Part shown: positions 7,591 to 15,478 of the stretch, in pieces
Position numbering within the stretch: position 1 is the stretch's first letter
How the letters are laid out: each line of letters starts with the position of its first letter
Assembly (NCBI RefSeq): GCF_029968015.1
Contig: NZ_JASCIS010000031.1
Span: 1-64,000 of the forward strand
DNA length: 64,000 bases
Direction: 5' to 3'
Origin: Streptomyces luteolus
GTDB lineage: Bacteria; Actinomycetota; Actinomycetes; Streptomycetales; Streptomycetaceae
Translations under genes and position numbers: made by a program
Notes under the pieces: model-generated
Seen by the model: only the letters and a program-made list of their open reading frames with translations
The model's database searches: none
What the model was told of the DNA's origin: nothing

Positions 7591-9129
7591 ATGAACGAAA
7601 CCTTCGTAGGGGTCGGCCCCCTCTCCGCCGCCGATGTCGTGTCCGTCGCCCGGCACGGGGCCCGCGTGACCCTCAGCCACGAAGCCCTCGGCGAGATCTC
7701 CCAGAGCCGCAAGGTGATCGAGAACCTCGCCGACGACGTGGTTCCGCACTACGGCGTCTCCACCGGCTTCGGCGCCCTCGCCACCCGCCACATCCCCGTC
7801 GAGCTCCGCGCCCAGCTGCAGCGCAGCCTCGTCCGCTCCCACGCGGCCGGTTCCGGCCCCGAGGTCGAGCGTGAGGTCGTCCGCGCCCTGATGCTGCTCC
7901 GCCTCTCGACGCTCGCCACCGGCCGTACCGGTGTGCGCCCCGAGACCGCGCAGGCCTACGCGGACCTGCTCAACGCCGGTATCACCCCGGTCGTGCACGA
8001 GTACGGCTCCCTCGGCTGCTCCGGCGACCTCGCCCCGCTCGCCCACTGCGCCCTGGCCGTCATGGGCGAGGGCCAGGTGCGCGACGCCGCCGGCGAGCTG
8101 GTGTCCGCCGCCGACGCGCTCGCCGCCGCCGGGCTCACCCCGGTCACGCTGCACGAGAAGGAGGGCCTGGCCCTCATCAACGGCACCGACGGCATGCTCG
8201 GCCAACTCGTCATGGCCGCCCATGACTTGAGGCTGCTCCTGCGTACCGCCGACATCGCCGCCGCGATGAGCGTCGAGGGCCAGCTCGGCACGGACGCCGT
8301 GTTCGCCGCCGACCTCCAGGCCCTGCGCCCGCACCCGGGCCAGGCCGCGAGCGCCGCCAACCTCACCGCGCTGCTCAAGGACTCGGGGATCGTTGCGAGC
8401 CACCGCGGCCCCGAGTGCACCCGCGTGCAGGACGCGTACTCGCTGCGCTGCAGCCCGCAGGTGCACGGCGCCGCCCGCGACACCCTCACGCACGCCGAGA
8501 CGGTCGCCGACCGCGAGCTGGCCAGCGCCATCGACAACCCCGTCGTCACACCCGACGGCCGCGTCGAGTCCAACGGCAACTTCCACGGCGCCCCCGTGGC
8601 CGCCGTCCTCGACTTCCTCGCGATCTCCGTCGCCGACCTCGCCTCGCTGAGCGAGCGCCGTACGGACCGCTTCCTGGACGTCGCCCGCAACCACGGCCTC
8701 AACGCGTTCCTCGCCGACGACCCCGGCGTCGACTCGGGCCACATGATCGCCCAGTACACCCAGGCCGGAATCGTCTCCGAGCTCAAGCGGCTCGCCGCCC
8801 CGGCCTCGGTGGACTCGATCCCCTCCAGCGCCATGCAGGAGGACCACGTGTCCATGGGCTGGTCCGCCGCGCGCAAGCTGCGCCGCGCGATCGACGGCCT
8901 GACCCGGGTCGTCGCCGTCGAGATCCTCACCGCGGCCCGCGCCCTCGACCTGCGCGCCCCGCTGGAGCCGTCCCCCGCCACGGCCGCCGTCCTGGCGGGC
9001 CTGCGCGAGCACGTCGAGGGCCCCGGCACGGACCGCTACCTCGCCCCGGAGATCGAGTACGCCGTCCAGTACGTACGCGAGGGCCGCGCCCTCGCCGCCG
9101 CCGAGTCGGTGACCGGCGAGCTGGGCTGA
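7591..9129 (+). CDS. hutH: Histidine ammonia-lyase
   Basis: This enzyme deaminates L-histidine to urocanate, the entry step of the hut pathway. The 512-residue protein covers the full lyase fold. The MIO prosthetic-group site reads Gly-Cys-Ser-Gly-Asp, with Cys143-Ser144-Gly145 where most histidases have Ala-Ser-Gly. The active-site Tyr segment HYGVSTGFGAL (about 53-63) is present, as is the SSAMQEDHVSMG motif near residue 415. The ATG at 7591 has only a weak AGG upstream, so a leaderless or weakly initiated transcript is possible. The gene is transcribed away from hutUG and ends in a bidirectional hairpin. Confidence 0.95.
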   Translation: MNETFVGVGPLSAADVVSVARHGARVTLSHEALGEISQSRKVIENLADDVVPHYGVSTGFGALATRHIPVELRAQLQRSLVRSHAAGSGPEVEREVVRALMLLRLSTLATGRTGVRPETAQAYADLLNAGITPVVHEYGSLGCSGDLAPLAHCALAVMGEGQVRDAAGELVSAADALAAAGLTPVTLHEKEGLALINGTDGMLGQLVMAAHDLRLLLRTADIAAAMSVEGQLGTDAVFAADLQALRPHPGQAASAANLTALLKDSGIVASHRGPECTRVQDAYSLRCSPQVHGAARDTLTHAETVADRELASAIDNPVVTPDGRVESNGNFHGAPVAAVLDFLAISVADLASLSERRTDRFLDVARNHGLNAFLADDPGVDSGHMIAQYTQAGIVSELKRLAAPASVDSIPSSAMQEDHVSMGWSAARKLRRAIDGLTRVVAVEILTAARALDLRAPLEPSPATAAVLAGLREHVEGPGTDRYLAPEIEYAVQYVREGRALAAAESVTGELG

Positions 9130-9141
9130 ACCGGCGGGCGT

Positions 9142-9172
9142 CGGCGGGGCGGGTCAGGAACCCGCCCCGCCG
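9142..9172. terminator. Bidirectional hairpin between hutH and IclR copy 2
   Basis: The arms CGGCGGGGCGGGT (9142-9154) and its complement (9160-9172) close a 5-nt loop between convergent genes. The right arm includes the last codons of the IclR gene. It can serve transcripts from both sides. Confidence 0.6.
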
Positions 9173-9918
9173 ATCCGACGGCTCAACTGCTCGGCCGTAC
9201 GCGACACTTGGGCCGCGATCCGCCGCTGCTCCGCCGCGTCGACCTCCGCCGCGGGGAACGTGACCGCCACCCCGGCCACCGGGTGTGCCTGGTGGTCGAG
9301 GACGGCCGCGGCGACCGAGGCGAAGCCCGGGGTCACCTCGCCGTCCTCCGTGGCGTACCCGCGGCGGCGGGCCTCCACGAGCAGGTGGCGGAGCGCGGTG
9401 AGTGAACCGGGGCCCGTCTCGTTGCGCAGGACGAACGCGGAGGTGTCGGGGAACAGGGCGCGTACCTGTGCCGGGGAGAGGCCCGCGAGGACCGCTCGGC
9501 CGCTGGCGGTCAGATGGGCGGGCAGCCGGACGCCGACCTCGGTGACCAGCGGGGCCCGGCCTGGGGCGCGTTCCTCGATGACGTAGATGACCTCGCGCCC
9601 GTGCAGCACGGCGAGGTGGGCGTTGTGGCCCGTACGGTCGACCAGCTTCGCCAGCGGCACCCGGGCCAGGCGCTGGAACGGGGCCTGACGGCTGTAGCCG
9701 GAGCCGAGCTCGAAGGCCCCGACCCCAAGGCCGTACCGCCGTTCCTCCGGCAGATGCACGACGAAACCCTCGCGCGCCAGTGTGTCGAGCAGGTGGTACG
9801 TGGTCGAGCGCGGCACCCCGACGTCCCGGCTGATCGCCGCCGCGGGCACAGGGCCTGCCTGCCCGGCGAGGTAACGGAGGATCGCGAGCACCTGAGCGGC
9901 GGCGGGTACTTGGGCCAT
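9154..9918 (-). CDS. IclR-family transcriptional regulator (copy 2)
   Basis: This 254-residue protein has a winged helix at about 5-65 (SRDVGVPRSTTYHLLDTL) and an IclR ligand domain at about 80-245. It is clearly related to copy 1 at 4838-5719; both share RLPAHLT(A)xGRAVLA and the AQxRALFP stretch. Convergent placement next to hutH suggests a role in histidine or related amino-acid catabolism. There is no Shine-Dalgarno sequence before the ATG at 9918, so a leaderless start is plausible. A palindrome closely related to the one upstream of hutC lies 52 bp upstream. Confidence 0.85.
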   Translation of the reverse strand: MAQVPAAAQVLAILRYLAGQAGPVPAAAISRDVGVPRSTTYHLLDTLAREGFVVHLPEERRYGLGVGAFELGSGYSRQAPFQRLARVPLAKLVDRTGHNAHLAVLHGREVIYVIEERAPGRAPLVTEVGVRLPAHLTASGRAVLAGLSPAQVRALFPDTSAFVLRNETGPGSLTALRHLLVEARRRGYATEDGEVTPGFASVAAAVLDHQAHPVAGVAVTFPAAEVDAAEQRRIAAQVSRTAEQLSRRIGGAGS

Positions 9919-9969
9919 GGCGGGAGGTTACGTCCGGGCCCGCGCCCCTTCCCGTAGGCCTGCCCCGAT

Positions 9970-9985
9970 GTTCTGGGATCCGAGA
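9970..9985. promoter_or_regulatory. Second copy of the hut-region palindrome
   Basis: GTTCTGGGATCCGAGA matches 15 of 16 bases of the perfect palindrome at 4012-4029. It lies 52 bp upstream of the second IclR gene. It is a candidate operator for that gene or a site shared with hutC/hutU. Confidence 0.45.
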
Positions 9986-10002
9986 CACCGACCGGCGAGG
10001 TC

Positions 10003-10284
10003 TCAGGGGCCGACGATCTCGCGCAGCGCCGCCAAGTGCCCCTGGTACGCCTTGCGGCCCGCGGCCGTCAGCCGCAGCCACACCCGCTGCCGGGTGTCCC
10101 GCACGGCCTTGCGCTGCTCCACGTACCCGGCATCGATCAGTGCTCCTGTGTGTTTGCTCAACACCGATGCGGACAGGCCGAGTTGCTCCTGCAGCACCGC
10201 GAACTCGGCTTCCCCCGCCGCCTCCAGGAGTGCGCAGATGCGCAGCCGGTTCGGGGCGTGGATCAGGTGGTCGAAGCCGTTCAA
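10003..10284 (-). CDS. Small winged-helix DNA-binding protein
   Basis: This 93-residue protein is a single MarR/ArsR-type winged helix: LRICALLEAAGEAEFAVLQ, then LGLSASVLSKHTGALIDAGY as the recognition region, then the wing (QRVWLRLTAAGRKAY). It matches the actinobacterial 'winged helix DNA-binding domain' family of small repressors. The start is a TTG at 10,284 that overlaps the stop of the upstream membrane-protein gene by 4 nt, so the two are coupled. Pairs of a small regulator and a multi-helix membrane protein are often autoregulated, and three TTTCC-N5-GGAAA sites lie at the operon front. Confidence 0.8.
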   Translation of the reverse strand: MNGFDHLIHAPNRLRICALLEAAGEAEFAVLQEQLGLSASVLSKHTGALIDAGYVEQRKAVRDTRQRVWLRLTAAGRKAYQGHLAALREIVGP

Positions 10285-10787
10285 CGGGCGCCGGCCTTGC
10301 GGTGCAGTCGTACGAAGGCGAGGTGGAAGCCGACCGACACCGCGGCGGCGAGGGCTGAGGCGGCGACGATCCACGCCGACCGGCCCGTGAGCTTGAACGC
10401 CCAGGCCGAGCCCACGAGCAGGAGCGGGAGTCCGGTCACCAGCGGCACGGTCACCGTCTTCGGCAGGACGTCGAAGCGGAGCGCGACGCCCGTGCGGCGC
10501 CGCCAGGCGCGGCCCGCGTAGGCGAAGAGGGCCAGGTAGACGAGCGTCGACACCGCGAGCGTCGCCGTCCAGGCCGGGGTAGGGAGCAGCCAGTCGCGGT
10601 CGCTGAGCATCCCTCCGTAGGCGACGGGGAAGAGCGCGACGTACGCCGTGATCACCGTCGCGAACCAGAGCGGCCAGGGGGTGGCGGAGCGGGCCGCCGT
10701 CGACTCCTGGACGCACGCCGCGTCGGCGAGCGCGGCCCGCGCCTCGTCGGGGGTGGGCCGGTCGGGGAAGTGCGTGTCAGTTTCCAC
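10281..10787 (-). CDS. Four-helix membrane protein, unknown function
   Basis: The 168-residue product has a charged N-terminus of about 35 residues and four predicted helices (near WFATVITAYVALFPVAYG, LAVSTLVYLALFAYAG, TVPLVTGLPLLLVGSAWAF and VAASALAAAVSVGFHLAFV). It ends in a basic tail. No family name is recognised. The GTG start at 10,787 lies inside the first of three repeated inverted sites; an overlapping ATG two bases upstream is out of frame. It is translationally coupled to the winged-helix regulator. Confidence 0.7.
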   Translation of the reverse strand: METDTHFPDRPTPDEARAALADAACVQESTAARSATPWPLWFATVITAYVALFPVAYGGMLSDRDWLLPTPAWTATLAVSTLVYLALFAYAGRAWRRRTGVALRFDVLPKTVTVPLVTGLPLLLVGSAWAFKLTGRSAWIVAASALAAAVSVGFHLAFVRLHRKAGAR

Positions 10788-10846
10788 ATCGGAAAGCGTA
10801 TCGGTGAGTTTCCGGTGTGGCAAGTGAAGGGTTTCTGGTGTGGAAA
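10781..10846. promoter_or_regulatory. Three TTTCC-N5-GGAAA operator-like sites
   Basis: Sites at 10,781-10,795 (TTTCCACATCGGAAA), 10,809-10,823 (TTTCCGGTGTGGCAA) and 10,832-10,846 (TTTCTGGTGTGGAAA) share an inverted pattern. The first covers the start codon of the membrane-protein gene. Their place at the front of the operon suggests binding by the winged-helix product. Confidence 0.5.
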
Positions 10847-11243
10847 GAGAGCGGTGGGGGGCAACTCCCTTACGCGTCGCGTAGTTGCCCTGAGATGCGC
10901 ACTCCGTGCCGCATCTCCAGGGCGCGTGCAGGGGAGGCGGCGGCGAAGCCGCATGCCTCAGGGGCGCGGGGAACTGCGCGAGCGACCACGACGCCGCCGC
11001 ACCCGTGCACGAGACCCCGACCGCCCCCGACCTGCCGCTGGGCCCGGGGGCGGGCATCCACCGCTGCACCGGCCCCGTGGACGTGGGCGGCATGTCGGGG
11101 GCGGTCGTGGCGTGCGGGATTGGGGTGAGGCGCTGGGCACTCTGACGATGTTCGGGATCATCGACGCGACGAGCGTGAACCGCGACCTGGGCAGCCCCGC
11201 GGCGGTGTTCTGGACGGGGGCGGGGGTCGCGGGGACGCTGGTG
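10847..11243. other. Gene-poor stretch with a possible gene remnant
   Basis: No convincing intact gene is seen in these 400 bases. About 10,960-11,015 resembles an intergenic repeat I associate with Streptomyces genomes (GGGGCGCGGGGAACTGCGCG), from memory only. From about 11,135 the plus strand reads TMFGIIDATSVNRDLGSPA and a short hydrophobic end, stopping at 11,261. The composition looks protein-like, so it may be the 3' end of a lost membrane-protein gene. Confidence 0.35.
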
Positions 11244-11270
11244 CGGAGGGGCTCGCGCTGAGCCCCTCCG
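11244..11270 (-). terminator. Hairpin downstream of the FadR-type regulator
   Basis: A perfect 11-bp stem (CGGAGGGGCTC and complement) with a 5-nt loop lies 12 nt past the stop of the GntR gene on the minus strand. It is a likely terminator of that gene or of the whole tetronate operon. Confidence 0.55.
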
Positions 11271-11281
11271 GGGGGCCGTGC

Positions 11282-12064
11282 CTACTTCTTGCCGTCCAAC
11301 CGCACGTCCTTCTTGTCGTCCAACCGCACGTCGACGTCGCCCCGCTCCGTCCAGAACCCCTCATCCGCGTCCTGCAGGCGCGAAGCCGCATGCTTCATGT
11401 GGCGGCGGACCGCGTCCCGGGCCGCGCGCGCGTCGCCGGACTCGACGGCCGCGAGGATCGCGTGGTGCTCGACCCGCACCGCCTCGATGAAGTCGTCCCG
11501 GCGAGCCTCGTTGGCGCGGGTGACGCGGATGCCGCCGCGCAGCACCTCGCCGAGGTAGCGGACGGTCGAGACCATGACCTCGTTGCCCGTCGACTCGGCG
11601 ATCGACTGGTGGAACGCGAGGTCCTCGTCCACGCCGTCGCCCCCGGCGGCCACGGCCTCGTCGATCGCGGTGAGGGCCTGCCGCATCCGCTCGACGTCGG
11701 CCGGGGTGGCCCGGGTCGCGGCGAGGGAGGCCGCCTCGCCCTCCATGGCGCGGCGGACCTCCACGATCTTCAGGACCTTCGCCTTGGTCGCGGAGCCCTC
11801 GCCGTCCGCCTCCAGGTCGAGCGGCCGGGTGCGGCGCGGCATGACGAACACGCCGCGGCCCTGCCGGGGTTCGACGAGGCCGGCGTTGCGCAGCCGGGAC
11901 ACGGCCTCACGGATCACCGTGCGGCTCACGCCCAGCTGCTTCACCAACTCGACCTCGGTGGGCAGCTTGTCGCCCTCGGCGAGGCGTCCGGACTCGATCT
12001 CCTCCGAGAGGATCGCCGCGACCCGGTCGGCAAGCCGTACTGGGCCACTCACCTTGGAGAACAT
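11282..12064 (-). CDS. GntR-family (FadR/FCD) regulator of the acid-sugar operon
   Basis: The 260-residue protein has a GntR winged helix at about 10-78 (VKQLGVSRTVIREAVSRL) and an all-helical FCD ligand domain at about 95-235. FCD regulators commonly sense hydroxy-acids or sugar acids. The gene is the last of a seven-gene minus-strand cluster for four-carbon acid sugars, 17 bp after denD, so that operon is its likely target. The extreme C-terminus is a duplicated 8-residue unit (DVRLDDKK, DVRLDGKK) encoded by two 24-nt repeats, which is probably a recent slippage event outside the folded domain. Confidence 0.85.
   Translation of the reverse strand: MFSKVSGPVRLADRVAAILSEEIESGRLAEGDKLPTEVELVKQLGVSRTVIREAVSRLRNAGLVEPRQGRGVFVMPRRTRPLDLEADGEGSATKAKVLKIVEVRRAMEGEAASLAATRATPADVERMRQALTAIDEAVAAGGDGVDEDLAFHQSIAESTGNEVMVSTVRYLGEVLRGGIRVTRANEARRDDFIEAVRVEHHAILAAVESGDARAARDAVRRHMKHAASRLQDADEGFWTERGDVDVRLDDKKDVRLDGKK
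11286..11333. repeat. Two 24-nt tandem copies at the 3' end of the FadR gene
   Basis: Units 11,286-11,309 and 11,310-11,333 differ by two bases and end just before the stop codon. The length is a multiple of three, so the frame is kept. Confidence 0.9.
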
Positions 12065-12081
12065 GCGTGCCAGTCTATCCG

Positions 12082-13122
12082 TCAGCCCTCGACCGCCCCG
12101 GCGGCGGCCGCCGCACCGGCGGTCACGGCTTCCGGGTGGTCCTCGACGTACGCCTGTACGACCGCCTCGAAACCGTCGTCGGGTGCGAGGCCGAGCGCCG
12201 CCGCCCGCGCGTTGTCGAAGACGGCGGGCCAGGAGCCGACGATCGCCTCGACCGCCGGGTCCGGCTCGACCGTCACGAGGTCGGCGACCGCGTCACCGGC
12301 GACCCGCCGCACGGTGTCGAGCATCTCCGCGACGGTGACGGTCAGCGCCGGAAGGTTCACCGGGAGCTCCCCGTCCAGCCGGCCGGGGCCGCTGCCGCGC
12401 TCCGCCTCGGCGATCCGCAGGATCCCCTCGACGGTGCGCCGCGGCGAGGCGAGCGCGACCCGCCGGTCCGGGCTGACCGGGCAGACCGCCGGAAGCCCGG
12501 CGAGCGGCTCGCGGACGATGCCGGACAGGAAGCCGGAGGCGGCCGCGTTCGGCTTGCCCGGGCGTACCGACACGGTCATCAGGCGGGCCACGCGCCCGTC
12601 GAGGAAGCCGCGGCGGGTGTACTCGGCGACGAGCTGCTCGCAGATCCGCTTCTGCACGCCGTAGCTGGAGCGCGGCGCGGGCAGCGTCGACTCGCTCACC
12701 ACGGGCGGCAGCGGCAGCGCGGCGTCCGATCCGTACACCGCGACGCTGGACGAGAACACGATCCGGGGCAGCGGACCGCCCGCGGCGGCCTGGGCGCGGG
12801 CGGCCTCCAGGAGCGCCCGCGTGGTGTCCAGGTTGGCGCTCATGCCGAGGTCGAAGTCGGCCTCGCACTCGGCGGAGACGGCGGACGCCAAGTGGATCAG
12901 TACGTCGACGGGCTCCGCGAAGAGGTCGTCGAGCCGTTCCACGAGGTCGCCGCGGACCGCCCGCACCAGGGGGTCGGCCAGGAGCGGTGAGCCCTCGGGC
13001 ACGAACCGGTCGGCGAGCACGAGCCGTTCGACGGGCGCCCCGCCCAGGGTGCGGCGCCGCAGCAGGGCCTCGGCGACCTTGTGCCCCAGGAAGCCGAATC
13101 CGCCGGTGATCACGATCCTCAT
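12082..13122 (-). CDS. denD: D-erythronate dehydrogenase (SDR/epimerase fold)
   Basis: This 346-residue extended SDR has the Rossmann motif ITGGFGFLG at about 4-12 and the catalytic YxxxK as Tyr-Gly-Val-Gln-Lys. In the characterised pathway DenD oxidises D-erythronate at C2 to 2-oxo-tetronate. The assignment rests on its company: it lies with otnI, otnC, otnK and an acid-sugar transporter, the set described for bacterial erythronate/threonate degradation. The ATG at 13,122 has GAGGAG upstream and overlaps the otnI stop by 4 nt. Without this context it could be called only an NAD-dependent epimerase/dehydratase. Confidence 0.8.
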   Translation of the reverse strand: MRIVITGGFGFLGHKVAEALLRRRTLGGAPVERLVLADRFVPEGSPLLADPLVRAVRGDLVERLDDLFAEPVDVLIHLASAVSAECEADFDLGMSANLDTTRALLEAARAQAAAGGPLPRIVFSSSVAVYGSDAALPLPPVVSESTLPAPRSSYGVQKRICEQLVAEYTRRGFLDGRVARLMTVSVRPGKPNAAASGFLSGIVREPLAGLPAVCPVSPDRRVALASPRRTVEGILRIAEAERGSGPGRLDGELPVNLPALTVTVAEMLDTVRRVAGDAVADLVTVEPDPAVEAIVGSWPAVFDNARAAALGLAPDDGFEAVVQAYVEDHPEAVTAGAAAAAGAVEG

Positions 13123-13949
13123 GCCTGTGCTCCTCGGTTGTTCCTGTGCTGTGCGCCCTCGTGGTCCCGGATCCAGCCGAGCCCCTCGCTCGTGCCGGCG
13201 CGCGGGCGGTACTCGCAGCCGACCCACCCGCCGAAGCCCAACTCATCGACGACAGCGAGCAGATGACGGAAGTTCAGCTCGTTCGCGTCGTCCGGTTCGT
13301 GGCGGTCGGGCACGCCCGCGATCTGCAGATGGGCGACGCGGCCCGTGGGCAGGTCCCGGCGCAGCGTCGCCGTCAGGTCGCCCTCGACGATCTGGCAGTG
13401 GTACAGGTCCAGCTGCACCTTCAGGTGGGGCGCGCCCACCTCCCGTACGACGGCGTGTGCGTCGGCCTGCCGGTTCAGGAAGTAGCCGGGCATGTCACGG
13501 GTGTTGATCGGCTCGATGAGCACATCCACACCCGCGGCGGCGGCCCTCTCGGCGGCCCAGCTCAGGTTGGCCACGTACGTCGCGCGGCGCTCGGCCCACT
13601 GCTCGGGGGTCGCGTCCGCGGGTACGAGTCCGGCCATCACGTGCACCTGGCGGCAGCCGAGCACGGCCGCGTACTCCAGGGCCCGGTCGGTCCCGGCGCG
13701 CAGTTCGGCCTCGCGGCCGGGCAGTGACGCGAGGCCCCGCTCGCCCGCTTCCCAGTCGCCGGGCGGCGCGTTGAACAGCACCTGGCGCAGGCCGTGTTGG
13801 TCGAGCAGGCGGCGCAGTTCGGCCGGGTCGTGGTCGTACGGGAAGAGGTACTCGACGCCCTCGAAGCCGTCGGCGGCGGCCGCGGCGAAGCGGTCGAGGA
13901 AGGGGTGTTCCGTGTACATCATGGACAGGTTCGCGGCGAACCTCGGCAT
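13119..13949 (-). CDS. otnI: 2-oxo-tetronate isomerase (hydroxypyruvate-isomerase family)
   Basis: This TIM-barrel protein of the AP-endonuclease-2/Hyi family has 276 residues. It would isomerise 2-oxo-tetronate to 3-oxo-tetronate. The family segments LFNAPPGDWEAGERGLASLPG, LIEPINTRDMPGYFLN and LDLYHCQIVEGDL carry the metal-binding Glu, Asp, His and Glu ligands. The start at 13,949 has AGGAG upstream and gives the normal N-terminus MPRFAANLSMMY. An in-frame ATG at 14,066 overlaps the upstream transporter stop as ATGA and would add 39 Gly/Ser/Thr/Pro residues encoded by a repeat array, so the true start is uncertain. Confidence 0.85.
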   Translation of the reverse strand: MPRFAANLSMMYTEHPFLDRFAAAAADGFEGVEYLFPYDHDPAELRRLLDQHGLRQVLFNAPPGDWEAGERGLASLPGREAELRAGTDRALEYAAVLGCRQVHVMAGLVPADATPEQWAERRATYVANLSWAAERAAAAGVDVLIEPINTRDMPGYFLNRQADAHAVVREVGAPHLKVQLDLYHCQIVEGDLTATLRRDLPTGRVAHLQIAGVPDRHEPDDANELNFRHLLAVVDELGFGGWVGCEYRPRAGTSEGLGWIRDHEGAQHRNNRGAQA

Positions 13950-13981
13950 GGCTGCTCCTGTGCTCGGTACGGAAGCGGGTC

Positions 13982-14063
13982 CGGAAGTGGACGCGGACCC
14001 GGGCCCGGAAGCGGACGCGGACCCGGGCCCGGAATCGGTCCCGGTCCCGGTCCCGGTCCCGGT
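13982..14063. repeat. Compound tandem array between the transporter gene and otnI
   Basis: Two 24-nt units (13,982-14,005 and 14,006-14,029) are followed by four to five GGTCCC hexamers (14,037-14,064). The array fills the space between the MFS stop and the otnI start and stays in frame with otnI. Confidence 0.9.
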
Positions 14064-15367
14064 CATCGGTTGACGACCTGCTTCTTGGTCGTGAGGACCG
14101 CGGCGGCGCCGATGACGAGGCTCAGGGCAAGCACGTACATCGGGATCTCGGCCGACCCGGTGGCGTCCTTCAGCGCGCCGATCATGTACGGGCTGACGAA
14201 GCCCGCCAGGTTGCCCACCGAGTTGATCACGGCGAGCCCTGCGGCGGCAGCGGTGCCGCCGAGGAACGCGGTGGGCAGCGACCAGAACAGCGGGGCGCAG
14301 GTCAGCACACCGGCGGCGGCGCAGGACAGGGCGATGAGGGAGAGCGTGGTCGAGCCGCTCCAGCCCGCGGCCAGGGAGAAGCCGACGGCGCCCATGAGGC
14401 TGGGTATCACCAGGTGCCAGCGGCGCTCGCGGCGCTTGTCGGCGGAGCGGCCGAAGAGGTTCATCGCGACGAGCGCGGCGAGGAACGGCACGGCGCTGAG
14501 CACACCGATGGTGAGGGTGTCGTCGATGCCGGTCGACTTGACGAAGGTCGGCATCCAGAACGTCAGCGCGTACTGGCCCATCACGAAGCAGAAGTAGATG
14601 AGGCACATCAGCCACACCTTCGGGTCGCGGAAGCCGTCCCAGGCGCCGCCGTGCTTCTGGTGCGCGGTGTCCTTGGCGAGCGCCGCCTCCACGATGCCCT
14701 TCTCGTCGTCGGAGAGCCACTTGGCGCCGCGCACTCCGTTGTCGAGGTAGAAGAGGCAGGCCACACCGATCAGGATCGCCGGGATGGCTTCGAGCAGGAA
14801 CATCCACTGCCAGCCCTGCCAGCCGTTCTTCCCGTGGAAGGCGTCCATGATCCAGCCGGAGAGCGGGTTGCCGAAGATACCGGCCACCGGGATCGCCGAC
14901 ATGAACATCGCGATGACGCGGGCCCGGCGGTGGGACGGGAACCAGTACGTGCAGTAGAGGATCACGCCCGGGTAGAACCCGGCCTCGGCGGCTCCGAGGA
15001 GGAAGCGGAGCGCGTAGAACGTCGTCTCGTCGGTGACGAACATGAACGAGCCGGAGACCAGACCCCAGGTGATCATGATCCGGGCGATCCAGGTGCGGGC
15101 GCCGATGCGCTGGAGCATCAGGTTCGACGGCACTTCGAAGAGGAAGTAGCCGATGAAGAAGAGCCCCGCACCGAGCCCGTACGCCGCTTCGCTGAGGCCG
15201 AGGTCGTCGGACATCTGCAGCTTGGCGAAGCCGACGTTGACGCGGTCCAGGTACGAGAAGACGTAGCAGAGGACCAGGAACGGGACGATACGGAGAACGA
15301 CCTTGCGGAACACGGCGTTCTCGCGGGCGAGGTCGGGGGCCTCGGGCGTCGCGGTGGACGTGGACAT
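14063..15367 (-). CDS. MFS transporter (anion:cation symporter group) for acid sugars
   Basis: The 434-residue protein has 12 predicted helices and the ACS-family features: FSYLDRVNVGFAKLQM in helix 1 and the GxLxDRxGRR-like loop replaced by LMLQRIGARTWIARI, with RFLLGAAEAGFYPGVILY in helix 4. Members carry galactonate, glucarate, phthalate and tetronates. The place inside the denD-otnI-otnC-otnK-ltnD cluster points to threonate or erythronate import by proton symport. Its start has an AGGA 9 nt upstream. The stop overlaps an in-frame ATG that could begin an extended otnI. Confidence 0.85.
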   Translation of the reverse strand: MSTSTATPEAPDLARENAVFRKVVLRIVPFLVLCYVFSYLDRVNVGFAKLQMSDDLGLSEAAYGLGAGLFFIGYFLFEVPSNLMLQRIGARTWIARIMITWGLVSGSFMFVTDETTFYALRFLLGAAEAGFYPGVILYCTYWFPSHRRARVIAMFMSAIPVAGIFGNPLSGWIMDAFHGKNGWQGWQWMFLLEAIPAILIGVACLFYLDNGVRGAKWLSDDEKGIVEAALAKDTAHQKHGGAWDGFRDPKVWLMCLIYFCFVMGQYALTFWMPTFVKSTGIDDTLTIGVLSAVPFLAALVAMNLFGRSADKRRERRWHLVIPSLMGAVGFSLAAGWSGSTTLSLIALSCAAAGVLTCAPLFWSLPTAFLGGTAAAAGLAVINSVGNLAGFVSPYMIGALKDATGSAEIPMYVLALSLVIGAAAVLTTKKQVVNR

Positions 15368-15415
15368 GCGGAATCCTATCTGCGGCTCAGGGGATTCTCG
15401 GGCAGGAAGATGAAC

Positions 15416-15460
15416 GGTCGTACGGGGACGGGTCGTACGGGGATGGGTCGTACGGGGATG
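15416..15460. repeat. Three 15-nt tandem copies between otnC and the transporter
   Basis: The unit is GGTCGTACGGGGAYG, repeated exactly three times, with a partial copy after it. It lies in the 111-bp gap between otnC and the transporter gene. Confidence 0.9.
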
Positions 15461-15478
15461 GGTCGGCCGTCCCGGCGG

